Shown here in pieces: positions 7,750 through 16,609 of a DNA stretch of 64,000 nt. How positions within the stretch are numbered: the first letter of the stretch is position 1; the number at the start of each line of letters is the position of its first letter. The DNA is taken from contig PBYF01000132.1 in assembly GCA_002729515.1 (NCBI GenBank), forward strand, positions 1 to 64,000, given 5' to 3'. Source of the stretch: Deltaproteobacteria bacterium. GTDB lineage: Bacteria > Myxococcota_A > UBA9160 > SMWR01. The position numbers were made by a program, and so were the translations under genes. The notes beneath the pieces were generated by a model, which saw only the letters and a program-made list of their open reading frames with translations, ran no database searches and was not told the DNA's origin.

Positions 7750-8124
7750 ATGCCTTTTTACATCGATGTGGACCGCAAGCGTCGGGTGGCGATCGCCAGG
7801 GGCCGGGGAGACCTGACGTTCAACGAGAGGCTTTCGGTTCCCGCAGACGTGGCTGCGCACCCGGACTTTGAGGCGAATTTCGGAGTCGTCGTCGATGTCC
7901 GGGATACCCCTCCCGACCTCGATGCCGATCGGGTGATCGAGTCTGTTCGAAGCCTGGTGCGCCTGCGGCCTCTGCTCCATCACCGGCTCGCGGTCGTCGC
8001 GCCGGAGTCGATTGCGACACCGCTGGAAGTCGGCGCGGCCCTGGCGAACGCCGGTGGCGTTCCGGTCCAGATCTTCGCTGACTTCCAGGCGGCGCTGGCC
8101 TGGGTTACGCCCGAGGGCGTCTAG
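7750..8124 (+). CDS. Small SpoIIAA/STAS-like protein, copy 2
   Basis: This 124-residue paralogue of the preceding gene starts 5 bases after its stop. Shared positions include the MPF start, AAHPDFEANFGVVVD (residues about 37-51), a helix with RSLVRLRPL and a terminal IFADFQAALAWV helix. The tandem arrangement suggests two subunits of one complex or duplicated regulators. There is no recognised catalytic motif or membrane segment. Expression is probably shared with copy 1. Confidence 0.7.
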   Translation: MPFYIDVDRKRRVAIARGRGDLTFNERLSVPADVAAHPDFEANFGVVVDVRDTPPDLDADRVIESVRSLVRLRPLLHHRLAVVAPESIATPLEVGAALANAGGVPVQIFADFQAALAWVTPEGV

Positions 8125-8185
8125 GGCCGGGCTGCACGATCGCAGACGGGGTTGCGCTTCCCGCTTGCTCATTTGCGAAACGCCG

Positions 8186-8197
8186 CGTATCGTAAAA
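8186..8197 (+). promoter_or_regulatory. Shared CGTATCRTWA element, copy C
   Basis: CGTATCGTAAAA lies 24 bases before the start of the first acyl-CoA dehydrogenase gene. The same element precedes ipdA (22316-22328) and fadE30 (36915-36926). TTGCTC at 8165-8170 lies 17 bases before TATCGT at 8188, so it may equally be a -35/-10 pair. Low confidence. Confidence 0.35.
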
Positions 8198-8221
8198 GGT
8201 CTCCGATTTCTGGAGCCCCCT

Positions 8222-9412
8222 GTGGATCTTCGTTACTCCGATTCCGATGAGAAGTTCCGCACCGAACTGCGCGCCTGGCTGAAGGACGCGGTTCCCGCCT
8301 ACGGAGAGCCTCCGGCGAAGGCCGATTGGGCCGGTCGCCGCGAGTACGACACCGGTTGGCAGCGCCGGCTCTGCGACGCCGGCTACGCCGGAATCAACTG
8401 GCCCCGGGACTACGGCGGGCGCGACGCCACGTTGACCGAGCAGCTCGTCTACTTCGAGGAGACTGCCCGGGCCCGGGCGCCCTACGTCGGTGTGAATTTT
8501 GTCGGCATGCTGCACGGCGGTCCGACGCTCATCGTCGAGGGAACGGAGCAGCAGAAAAAAGACCACTTGCCGCGCATCCTCAGGGGCGAGGAAATCTGGT
8601 GCCAGGGTTTCTCCGAGCCGGGTGCGGGCTCCGATCTGGCGAGCCTGCAGACCCGTGCCGTACGCGATGGCGACGTTTACCGCGTGACGGGTCACAAGAT
8701 CTGGACATCCTTCGCGCATGTTGCGGACTTCTGCGAGATGCTCGTGCGCACGGATCCGGATGCGCCGAAGCACAAGGGGATTTCGTGGCTCATTCTGCCC
8801 ATGGACTTGCCGGGTATCGAAATCCGTCCGCTGCCCACGATCATGGGGGAGAGTGAGTTCAGCGAAGTCTTCTTCGAGGATGCGCCCGTTCCCGTCGAGA
8901 ACCTCGTGGGTGAGGAAAACGATGGTTGGCGCGTCACCAACGTTACCCTCCGCTTCGAGCGGGGAACGGCGTTTGCGAGCGAGATGTACCAGCTCCAGGC
9001 GTTCCTCGCTCGCATCGTCAAGCTCGCCAAGGGGATCACGCGACACGATGCGAACGCATGGGAGGATCGCAGCCTGCGCCGCGAGGTGGGTCACCTCCAG
9101 GCCGATCTCGACGCGCTCTGGGCGATGGTGAAGCTCTCGGTCTCCGAGACCGCGAAGACCGGCATGCCGGGCGTCGGTGCCTCGGCGATCAAGCTTTTCT
9201 ACACCGAGACCTACCAGAAGATCTGCGAGGTCGGGCTGCGCGTGACGGGACGCATGGGAATCTCGCGCGAAGACGTGGGTGGGCACGAGAGCGGCGAGAT
9301 GGTCTTCCGCGCGCTCGAATCGCTGTCGATGTCGATTGCGGCTGGGACCTCGCAGGTGCAGCGCAACATCATTTCCGAGCGGATCCTCGAATTGCCGAGA
9401 GAGCCGCGGTAG
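8222..9412 (+). CDS. Acyl-CoA dehydrogenase, large type
   Basis: This 396-residue acyl-CoA dehydrogenase has the FAD/substrate segment WCQGFSEPGAGSDLASLQT, then HKGISWLILPMD and the C-terminal QVQRNIISERILELPREPR. It oxidises an acyl-CoA to the 2-enoyl-CoA with electrons passing to ETF. The GTG at 8222 has GGAG 6 bases upstream (GGAGCCCCCT), a leader repeated before fadE30. A smaller dehydrogenase follows 27 bases later. Such large/small pairs form alpha2beta2 enzymes (ChsE type) in mycobacterial steroid side-chain oxidation. I infer a bulky substrate but cannot name the step. Confidence 0.88.
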   Translation: MDLRYSDSDEKFRTELRAWLKDAVPAYGEPPAKADWAGRREYDTGWQRRLCDAGYAGINWPRDYGGRDATLTEQLVYFEETARARAPYVGVNFVGMLHGGPTLIVEGTEQQKKDHLPRILRGEEIWCQGFSEPGAGSDLASLQTRAVRDGDVYRVTGHKIWTSFAHVADFCEMLVRTDPDAPKHKGISWLILPMDLPGIEIRPLPTIMGESEFSEVFFEDAPVPVENLVGEENDGWRVTNVTLRFERGTAFASEMYQLQAFLARIVKLAKGITRHDANAWEDRSLRREVGHLQADLDALWAMVKLSVSETAKTGMPGVGASAIKLFYTETYQKICEVGLRVTGRMGISREDVGGHESGEMVFRALESLSMSIAAGTSQVQRNIISERILELPREPR

Positions 9413-9439
9413 ACGCGGGCGCGCAGAGGATCATCCGAC

Positions 9440-10426
9440 ATGGACTTCCGGGTCAACGAGGACCAGCAGGCGCTTCGAGACGGGATTCGTTCCTTCTGCG
9501 AGGGGCGTGTCACGATCGATCACCTGCGCGAACTGGAGAAGACTGGGGGGTTCGACTCAGCTCTCTGGCGCGAGATCGCCGAAATGGGAGTCTTCGGGCT
9601 ACGCCTGGGAGAGGACGCCGGCGGTGTGGGCCTCGGCACCGCCGATGCCGTGCTCGTATTCGAAGAGTTGGCGAAGGCGCTCGTGCCGGGCCCGTTTCTC
9701 TGGTCGCACCTGGCGGCGGGCCTCGTCGACGGTGCGGCGGACGGTGCGGCCGTCGTGGGGGGGCTCGATCTCACGCGAGATGCGGACGGGCCCTATCTGG
9801 TCGAGTACCTGGACGCGCTCGACGCGTTGCTCCTCTTGTACCCGGATCGAATCGAGCGGATCGATCCGAAGGCGCTCGACGCAAAACCAGTGGAGACGCC
9901 CACCGATCCCTTGACGCCCGTGTGGGAGGTTGCCGCGCTCGGGAGCGGGGAGGCGATCGCCGGCGCCGACGACGCGAGTCGCCTGAGCCTCGAGGGAACG
10001 GTCCTGGCCGCTGCCCAGCTGCTCGGCATTGCCGAGGCTACCCTGGCGCTGTCGGTCGAATACTCGCGGGGCCGGGAACAGTTCAACCGTCCGATCGGTT
10101 CCTTCCAGTCGCTGAAGCACATCATGGCGGACGGATTCACGCGCCAGGAGGCGGCCCGGGCGGCGGTCTACGCCGCCGGCGCAACGCTCGACGACCCGGC
10201 CGTCGGCGACGTGGTGCGCGCCGCTTCCTCGGCGAAAGCCGTGGCCGGAGACGCCGCTTGGAAGAACGCGCGGGCGTGCATCCAGATCCACGGCGGCATG
10301 GGATTCACCTGGGAAATCCCGGCTCATTATTATTTGAAACGCACCTGGGTGCTCGAGTCTGTCTTCGGAGATATGGACGAGCATGCGGATGCGCTGGCGG
10401 ACGGCATCGCTCGGGCCGTCGCCTGA
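9440..10426 (+). CDS. Acyl-CoA dehydrogenase, small type
   Basis: This 328-residue dehydrogenase begins MDFRVNEDQQALRDGIRSF and carries REQFNRPIGSFQSLKHIMAD, then IQIHGGMGFTWEIPAHYYLKR near the C terminus, the hallmark of the family's C-terminal helical domain. The middle beta-domain is shortened relative to the usual 380 or so residues, as in the smaller subunit of heteromeric ChsE-type enzymes. It lies directly downstream of the large dehydrogenase and 17 bases before an SDR gene. I infer that the two dehydrogenases form one enzyme. Confidence 0.87.
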   Translation: MDFRVNEDQQALRDGIRSFCEGRVTIDHLRELEKTGGFDSALWREIAEMGVFGLRLGEDAGGVGLGTADAVLVFEELAKALVPGPFLWSHLAAGLVDGAADGAAVVGGLDLTRDADGPYLVEYLDALDALLLLYPDRIERIDPKALDAKPVETPTDPLTPVWEVAALGSGEAIAGADDASRLSLEGTVLAAAQLLGIAEATLALSVEYSRGREQFNRPIGSFQSLKHIMADGFTRQEAARAAVYAAGATLDDPAVGDVVRAASSAKAVAGDAAWKNARACIQIHGGMGFTWEIPAHYYLKRTWVLESVFGDMDEHADALADGIARAVA

Positions 10427-10443
10427 TTCCGAGGAGGCAGCGA

Positions 10444-11328
10444 ATGGGCATTCTGGAGGGCAGGGCTGCGATCGTCACTGGAGGTGGCCGTGGCATCGGA
10501 CGCGGCCACTGCCTGCAGCTGGCGGGACAGGGCGCGTCGGTGATCGTGAACGACGTCGACATCGACGAGGCGCGGAAGGTCGCCACCGAGATCTCCGAGA
10601 AGGGCGGCAAGGCCGGCGTCAACGACTCCGACATCTCGAGCCGAGAGGGCGCGCAGGCGCTCGTGCAGCAATGCGTCGACGAATTCGGAGCGATTCACGC
10701 TTGTGTGAACAATGCTGGAAACGTGCGCGATCGGTCGTTCCTCAAGATGAGTGACGAGGAATTCGATGCCGTGATGCAGGTGCACCTCTACGGCACCTTT
10801 CGTGTCGGCCAGGAATCTGCGCTTCGTTTCCGGGAACAGGGCGGCGGCTCGATCGTGAACACTGTTTCGGCGGCGCACTTCGGAAACTTTGGCCAGACGA
10901 ATTATGCCGGCGCCAAGGGTGCGATTGCGTCCATGACCTACACCTGGGCCACCGAACTCTCGCGCTATGGCATCCGCGTGAACGCCATCAGCCCGTCGGG
11001 CACGACGCGCATGTCCCAGACATTCCGCTCGGGAGGAAAGGTCGTGGAGCAACCGTTCGTGGATCCGAACCAGAACGGTGCGTTCGTGGCATTTCTGTGC
11101 AGCGACGAGGCGGGGTGGATCACCGGGCAGATTTTCGGCACTGGTTCCGGCCGTGTACAGATCGTCGAGCAGCCGCGCTACGGCACCGCGCTCTACCTGG
11201 AGGATCTGCCGGTAGACGAGATCGTGAAGCATTTTCAGCGCGTCTTCGGAACGCGCCTGGAGAACTTCGGACTGATGAAACCGCCCTATGCCTTCTACGA
11301 CGGAGTGAAACCCCCGGAGGCAAAGTGA
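10444..11328 (+). CDS. SDR, MFE-2-like 3-hydroxyacyl-CoA dehydrogenase
   Basis: This 294-residue classical SDR has the NAD(P) motif TGGGRGIG at residues 13-20, NNAG, a serine in the NTVSAAHF strand and the N-Y-A-G-A-K catalytic segment. It is longer than a FabG-type SDR and resembles the dehydrogenase half of peroxisomal multifunctional enzyme 2, which oxidises 3-hydroxyacyl-CoA esters. The ATG at 10444 has GAGGAGG upstream. Its place between acyl-CoA dehydrogenases and thiolase genes fits the third step of a beta-oxidation cycle. Confidence 0.88.
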   Translation: MGILEGRAAIVTGGGRGIGRGHCLQLAGQGASVIVNDVDIDEARKVATEISEKGGKAGVNDSDISSREGAQALVQQCVDEFGAIHACVNNAGNVRDRSFLKMSDEEFDAVMQVHLYGTFRVGQESALRFREQGGGSIVNTVSAAHFGNFGQTNYAGAKGAIASMTYTWATELSRYGIRVNAISPSGTTRMSQTFRSGGKVVEQPFVDPNQNGAFVAFLCSDEAGWITGQIFGTGSGRVQIVEQPRYGTALYLEDLPVDEIVKHFQRVFGTRLENFGLMKPPYAFYDGVKPPEAK

Positions 11329-11332
11329 GCTG

Positions 11333-12736
11333 ATGGCCGGGATCGTCTCCTACGCCGCCTACATTCCGCCCACCCGTCTGGCGTTGGCCAGCATCGGTGG
11401 GCGCGAGGCGAAAGAGGGCGGGCCCGAAAAGGCCGTTGCCTGGAACGATGAGGACGCGGTCACCATGGCGGTGTCGGCCGCGGTCAACTGCCTGCGCGGC
11501 TTCGATCGGGAGAAGGTGGATGGCGTGATGTTCGCCTGTACCAGCCACCCTTTCGAAGAAAAACAGGGGGCGGCTCTTCTGGCGCGGGCCCTCGACCTGC
11601 CGCGGGCCGTGCGCACGGCCGATTTCTCGGGCTCCCTTCGCGCCGGGACCAGCGCGCTGCGAGCCGCCGTCGACGCGGTGGCAGCCGGCACGGCGCGGCG
11701 CGTGCTCGTCGTCGCGAGCGACTGCCGCATGGGAGCGCCGGGCTCGGGGCTCGAGATGAACTTCGGGGATGGGGCGGTGGCGTTTCTTCTCGGAACCTCG
11801 GATGCGGTGGCGACGCTCGACGCCTGCCACGCCGTGGCCGACGAGATCGTCGACGTCTGGCGCACGGCCGGCGATCCCTTTGTGCACAGCTGGGAAGACC
11901 GTTTCGTGATCCAGGAAGGCTACGTCCCGGGGATCGTCGAGGGTGTGCGCGGGCTGCTCGCGGAGGCGGGTCTGCGCGCTTCGGAATTTGCGAAGGTCGC
12001 GCTCTACGCCCCGGACAAGCGGAGTCACGGGAGTGCGGTGCGCAAGCTCGAACTGGCATCGGAGCAGGTGCAGGACCCGCTCTTTGGCCGCCTCGGAAAT
12101 ACGGGCTGCTCTTTTGCATTGCTCCAGCTGGCCCACGCGCTCGAGGACGCAAAACCCGGCGATCGGCTGCTCGTCGCGAGCTACGGCGACGGAGCCGAGG
12201 CGCTGGCGCTGACGGTTACCGAGCACGTGGAGAAGCTCGAGGAGCGGCGCGGCGTGGGCTGGCACCTGGGCCGGCGGCGCGGCGTGGAGAGCTATGACCG
12301 CTACCTGAAGGCGCGCAGCCTCCAGACCACCGAGTACGCCGCATCCAAAGATCCCGGCCTCTCGGCGACGATCCATTTCCGCGAACGGGATGCGGACACG
12401 AGTCTCGTGGGCCAGAAGTGCCGCAGCTGCGGCGCGGTGCAGTTCCCAGACCAGCGCATCTGCGAGACCTGCTTTGCCAAGGACGAGTTCGATCGGTACC
12501 GCCTTTCGGACCGGGTCGGCAGGGTGCTGACCTACACCTTCGACTTCTTCTTTCCGACGCCCGACCCGCCGACGGTGGTTACGATCTGCGACATCGACGG
12601 GGCGCGCGTCCACTTGCAGCTCGTGAATGTCACCCCCGAGGCCGTGAAGCTCGACATGCCCGTGGAGTTCGAATTCAGGCGCATCCACCAGTCCGGCGGA
12701 CGCCCCAACTACTACTGGAAGGCAACGCCCCAATGA
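11333..12736 (+). CDS. HMG-CoA synthase-like domain fused to DUF35 OB-fold
   Basis: Residues 1 to about 345 form a thiolase-fold domain of the HMG-CoA synthase type. From about 350 a DUF35 module follows, with a zinc ribbon (Cys363, Cys366, Cys377, Cys380) and an OB-fold. The segment SGSLRAGTSAL aligns with the ACYxGTxAL motif of HMG-CoA synthases, so the catalytic Cys is replaced by Leu102. In archaea a DUF35 protein holds a thiolase and HMG-CoA synthase together and shares a CoA site. Here the stop overlaps the next thiolase start, so I infer a scaffold or substrate-channelling role rather than synthase activity. Confidence 0.8.
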   Translation: MAGIVSYAAYIPPTRLALASIGGREAKEGGPEKAVAWNDEDAVTMAVSAAVNCLRGFDREKVDGVMFACTSHPFEEKQGAALLARALDLPRAVRTADFSGSLRAGTSALRAAVDAVAAGTARRVLVVASDCRMGAPGSGLEMNFGDGAVAFLLGTSDAVATLDACHAVADEIVDVWRTAGDPFVHSWEDRFVIQEGYVPGIVEGVRGLLAEAGLRASEFAKVALYAPDKRSHGSAVRKLELASEQVQDPLFGRLGNTGCSFALLQLAHALEDAKPGDRLLVASYGDGAEALALTVTEHVEKLEERRGVGWHLGRRRGVESYDRYLKARSLQTTEYAASKDPGLSATIHFRERDADTSLVGQKCRSCGAVQFPDQRICETCFAKDEFDRYRLSDRVGRVLTYTFDFFFPTPDPPTVVTICDIDGARVHLQLVNVTPEAVKLDMPVEFEFRRIHQSGGRPNYYWKATPQ

Positions 12737-13881
12737 GTCGCGATTCGATTCGAGACAAGGTGGCGATCGTCGGCGTTGGCTGCTGCCCGTTCGGTGAGAA
12801 CTGGGACCAGAGTCCGTCCGACATGATCGTCGACGCCGCCTACGAGGCCTACGCCGACGCCGGGATCGAAAAGCCCCAGGAACAGATCGACGCGGTCTTC
12901 ACCGGCTCGCTCTATTCGGGCAGGGGCCCGCACGAATGCAGCGACGCACTCAAGCTGTGGAAGCCGGTGACGTCAGTGTCGAACTATTGTGCCACTGGAA
13001 CCGACGCCTTCCGGTGCGGTGTGATGTCGGTGGCTTGTGGTCTCTACGACACGGTGCTCGTGGTGGGCTACGACAAGCCGAAGGACCGCGGTGTATCGGG
13101 TCCTTCGGTGATGATGACGCAGGTGCGCGATCTGCCCCAGACCCCCGCCGGTTGGTTCTCGATCTGTGCCGCGCGCTACTTCGATGCGTACGGCGCGTCT
13201 CGGGACGACCTGGCCAAGATCGCGATCAAGAACCACCACAACGGGACGCTGGCGCCAAATTCTTTCTTGAAGCGCGAGATCACTCTCGAGGACTACAAGA
13301 AGGCGCGGCTCATCTCGTGGCCTTTCGGTCTCTACGATTGTGCGGCGCAGACCGATGGCGCGGCAGCGGCGATCATCACGCGTGCCGATCTCGCAAAGGG
13401 CTACCGAGAGGATCCGGTGCTCGTGAAGGGCGTCACGGTCTTCGGTGGCCCGAACCCCCAGAAGGATCCGACGATGGACTTCCTGGCCTGGAAGCCCACC
13501 ATCGAAGCCAGCAAGGTGGCCTACGAGATGGCGGGTGTCGGACCGGGCGACATCGACGTCGCTCAGGTGCACGATTGCTTTTCTCTGACCGAACTGCTGA
13601 CCTACGAAGACCTGGGTTTCTGCGAGAAGGGATCCGCCAAGGAACACATCGCGTCCGGCCGCTTCGAGATCGGCGGTGAGTTGCCGGTGAATACGGACGG
13701 AGGACTCAAGAGCTTCGGCCACCCGACCGGCGCTACGGGCGTGCGCATGATCTACGAGAACACGCTCCAGCTCCAGGGGCGTGCCGGCGAACGCCAGACA
13801 CCGGGTGCGGCGATTGCGCTGTCCCACAATATCGGCGGCCATCCCACTGCCTGCGGGATCGCCATCCTCGGCCGCACCTGA
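12733..13881 (+). CDS. Thiolase, SCP2-type acetyl-CoA acetyltransferase-like
   Basis: This 382-residue non-decarboxylating thiolase-like protein begins KVAIVGVG. It has the nucleophile region SVSNYCATGTDAF with Cys86, VHDCFS in the C-terminal half, and GGLKSFGHPTGATG near the end. It could cleave a 3-ketoacyl-CoA. The start ATG overlaps the upstream DUF35-fusion stop by 4 bases, so the two products are probably made in equal amounts and interact. Related mycobacterial proteins (Ltp2, with the DUF35 part of ChsH2) act as aldolases on the steroid side chain. The retained Cys favours thiolase chemistry here. Confidence 0.85.
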   Translation: MSRDSIRDKVAIVGVGCCPFGENWDQSPSDMIVDAAYEAYADAGIEKPQEQIDAVFTGSLYSGRGPHECSDALKLWKPVTSVSNYCATGTDAFRCGVMSVACGLYDTVLVVGYDKPKDRGVSGPSVMMTQVRDLPQTPAGWFSICAARYFDAYGASRDDLAKIAIKNHHNGTLAPNSFLKREITLEDYKKARLISWPFGLYDCAAQTDGAAAAIITRADLAKGYREDPVLVKGVTVFGGPNPQKDPTMDFLAWKPTIEASKVAYEMAGVGPGDIDVAQVHDCFSLTELLTYEDLGFCEKGSAKEHIASGRFEIGGELPVNTDGGLKSFGHPTGATGVRMIYENTLQLQGRAGERQTPGAAIALSHNIGGHPTACGIAILGRT

Positions 13882-13895
13882 TTCCGAGAGGATCC

Positions 13896-14645
13896 ATGGG
13901 TTACGAGAACATCCTGTACGAGAAGCAGGACGGTGTGGCGACGATCACTCTGAACCGTCCGGAGAAACTGAACGCGTACATCACGCCGATGGGAGATGAG
14001 GTCACGGACGCTTTCCGAAGCGCGCGCGACGACGACGCCGTGCGTGCCGTGATCCTGACCGGGGCCGGACGAGGTTTCTGCGCCGGTGTCGACCTCGATC
14101 ATTTGAAGGCGCACGAGGCGGGGGAGAACGCGGTTGCCGGCAAGGGCCCGCGGCTCGGTGAGGAAGACTTTCTCAAGAAGCTCCCCCTCGAGCTGGTGGC
14201 GTATCCGAAACCCTTGATCGCAGCGGTGAACGGTGCGGCGATCGGTGTCGGCGTCACGATGATTCTGCCCTGCGACGTCCGGATCGCGGCAGCGGGCGCC
14301 AAGATCGGTGTCACGTTCACGAAGCTCGGGATCCTGCCGGGACTCGGCAGCACGCACCTGCTTCCGCGCCTCGTGGGTCGTGCCAAGGCGCTCGAACTGG
14401 TACTGACGGCGCGGGTCGTCCTGGCCGAGGAGGCCGCAGAGATCGGCCTGGTCAACAAGGTCGTTCCCGCCGACGAGGTCGTGAAGGAGGCCCGGGAGTG
14501 GGCCACCCTCATGGCCGGGAAGCGCCCCGAGGTTCTCGCCGCCGCCAAGCGCGCGCTCGCCTTCGGAGAAACCCACGGCATGGAGGAAGCCATGCGCAAC
14601 GAAGAGCGCGCGAGCGCCGAGCTGCGGAAGGCTCGCCGGCGTTAG
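13896..14645 (+). CDS. Crotonase superfamily protein lacking both classical Glu
   Basis: This 249-residue crotonase-fold protein has the oxyanion-hole segments GFCAGVDLDH and NGAAIGVGVTM. The two glutamates of true enoyl-CoA hydratases are absent: the first aligns with Thr in GVGVTMILPCD, and the second with a hydrophobic residue in FTKLGILPG. I therefore infer an isomerase or another crotonase reaction rather than hydration. It closes the operon that begins at 8222, 14 bases after the thiolase, with GAGAGGAT ahead of the ATG. Confidence 0.83.
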   Translation: MGYENILYEKQDGVATITLNRPEKLNAYITPMGDEVTDAFRSARDDDAVRAVILTGAGRGFCAGVDLDHLKAHEAGENAVAGKGPRLGEEDFLKKLPLELVAYPKPLIAAVNGAAIGVGVTMILPCDVRIAAAGAKIGVTFTKLGILPGLGSTHLLPRLVGRAKALELVLTARVVLAEEAAEIGLVNKVVPADEVVKEAREWATLMAGKRPEVLAAAKRALAFGETHGMEEAMRNEERASAELRKARRR

Positions 14646-14711
14646 CGATCCTTCTCGTTGCCGCGTGGGGTATGGTGGGCGCCTCGTTTCGTCCCAAGGA
14701 GTCTGAAGGTC

Positions 14712-16598
14712 ATGTCTCTGCGCGTCTTGCTCGCGCTGTTCTCGTGGGCGCTCGCAGGGCCTGGCACAGCGGCACCGATCAGCGAGGTCACTGCGCCCGA
14801 GGGGAAAGCACCGTGGACTGGCCTCGAAGCGCGCGATTCTGATTCGGACTTTCACTTCGTGGTGGTTACGGACCGCACGGGTGAGCATCGCGATGGGGTG
14901 TTCGCCGGTGCGATGCCGAAGATCGATCTCGTCGAGCCCGCCTTCGTCGTCAGCGTCGGCGATCTGATCGAGGGCTACACCGAAGACCGCGCCGACCTCC
15001 TCGAGCAATGGCAGGAGATCGACGGATATGTCCGGAGCCTGCGGGCGCCCTTCTTCTACGTGCCGGGTAACCACGACTTCAGCAACGAGGTCATGTCGAA
15101 GCTCTGGCGCGAGCGCTACGGGCCGAGCTTCTACGATTTCTGGTACAAGGACGTCCACTTCGTCGTACTGAACAGCGAACTCTTCTCGGCGGTGGGCCGT
15201 CGCGGCCAGACCATCCCCGGTCCCGACACTCAGAAGGCGCAGATGGCGTGGGTGGAGCAGGTGTTGGGCCAGGACCGGAAGGCGCGATGGACCTTCGTTT
15301 TGATTCACCAGCCACTCTGGGACTATGGGGACCGGATCCATCCGGACTGGCGTCGCGTCGAGGAATTGCTGGGCGATCGTCCGTACACGGTCTTCGCGGG
15401 CCACATCCACGAGTACACGGCCTTGACCCGCAACGATCGGCGCTACATCACGTTGGCGACGACCGGTGGCGGTAGCCCGATGCGTGGCATCGACCAGGGC
15501 GAGTTCGACCATGTGGTGCTCGTGACGATGACCGACGAGGGACCCACGATCGCGAACCTCATGCTCGACGGGATCCGCGGTCCCGACGTTCGGACTGCCG
15601 CGGGGCGTACGGTGATGAGCGCGATGGAGCGGGCGCTTTCGGTCGAGCCTCTGGTGCAGGCTGGCGATCTCTTCAGGGAGGGAGCGGTGCGCTTCCGAAT
15701 CGAGAACCGTGGTGAGGGCGTTCTCAAGGTGAGGGGTACGTTCGAGTCGAACGGCCAGATCGTTCCGGTTTCTAGCGGCTACTCCTCCGAGATTCCCCCG
15801 GGTGGGGAGCAATTTCTAGACGTGGACCTACGCGCTGTGAAGCCGGTTTCCTTCGAAGAACTCGAGCCGGCGACGGCGCGCTGGACCCTGCGCATGGCCA
15901 AGCCCGACGGAAGTCCGGCCGAACTCGTGGAAACGTCGTGGCTGTTCCCGGAAAAGCGTTTTGCGTGCGTGCCCGTGGACGGAGTGATCGAGGTAGACGG
16001 TGATGTCGGAGAATGGGGGGGCCTGCGCTTCCACGTGGGAGCCCGGCCTGCGTCCGGTGGCAGCGATCGCTCCGCTGTCTCCTACGACTTCGACGTACGC
16101 TGTGACGATTCATTCGTCTACGTGGGTGTTGCGGTGCGAGACTCTGACCTCTACCTGTCGGAAGACGAGGTCGGAAGGAAGCAGGACGGAGTCTCCGTGA
16201 ACCTCGATGCGCGCCCGGATCCGGAACGCTCCGAGAATCAGCATTTCTTCACGGCGGCGATGAACGGGTCGACCCGCAAGATGATCATCACCGCGATCGC
16301 GCCGGTCGAGCCGAAGCCCGATACGGTTTTCGACACCTTCATCGGGCCCGTTCCAGACGATGCGCTGCGGGCGTCTCGGCGCACCGCCGAGGGCTACGCA
16401 GTAGAGTTTGCGGTTCCCGTGGCAGCCTTGGACGAACGTCAGGGCCGCGCCTGGCGGGCATTCCGCCTCAACGTCAGCGTTCAGGACTTCGATGCGGATG
16501 GCCGCCACATCGACACGCTGTGGTGGCGTCCGAGTCGGATGGGCCTTTCCACCACACCGGTTCCGGGCAGCGGTACGTTTGTACGGGCTGCCGATTAG
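14712..16598 (+). CDS. Secreted metallophosphoesterase with CBM9-like domain
   Basis: This 628-residue protein has a signal peptide ending near A-A-P (residues 20-22). Calcineurin-type motifs follow: D54 in TDRTGEHR, GD at 83-84, GNHD at 119-122 and GHIHEYT near 233. The first motif is DxR-like instead of DxH. A middle beta-rich segment (about 325-430) precedes a C-terminal domain from about 435 (VDGDVGEWGG, DDSFVYVGVAVRD) resembling carbohydrate-binding module 9. It is probably a periplasmic or surface phosphoesterase. The ATG at 14712 was chosen for its signal peptide; GGAG lies 12 bases upstream. A DUF3604 gene follows 11 bases later. Confidence 0.83.
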   Translation: MSLRVLLALFSWALAGPGTAAPISEVTAPEGKAPWTGLEARDSDSDFHFVVVTDRTGEHRDGVFAGAMPKIDLVEPAFVVSVGDLIEGYTEDRADLLEQWQEIDGYVRSLRAPFFYVPGNHDFSNEVMSKLWRERYGPSFYDFWYKDVHFVVLNSELFSAVGRRGQTIPGPDTQKAQMAWVEQVLGQDRKARWTFVLIHQPLWDYGDRIHPDWRRVEELLGDRPYTVFAGHIHEYTALTRNDRRYITLATTGGGSPMRGIDQGEFDHVVLVTMTDEGPTIANLMLDGIRGPDVRTAAGRTVMSAMERALSVEPLVQAGDLFREGAVRFRIENRGEGVLKVRGTFESNGQIVPVSSGYSSEIPPGGEQFLDVDLRAVKPVSFEELEPATARWTLRMAKPDGSPAELVETSWLFPEKRFACVPVDGVIEVDGDVGEWGGLRFHVGARPASGGSDRSAVSYDFDVRCDDSFVYVGVAVRDSDLYLSEDEVGRKQDGVSVNLDARPDPERSENQHFFTAAMNGSTRKMIITAIAPVEPKPDTVFDTFIGPVPDDALRASRRTAEGYAVEFAVPVAALDERQGRAWRAFRLNVSVQDFDADGRHIDTLWWRPSRMGLSTTPVPGSGTFVRAAD

Positions 16599-16609
16599 GG
16601 GGATTCGAG

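Noticed and set aside
13752-15812. Long minus-strand frame of 686 codons
   Set aside because: It is antisense to thiolase, crotonase and phosphoesterase genes that have clear motifs and ribosome sites.
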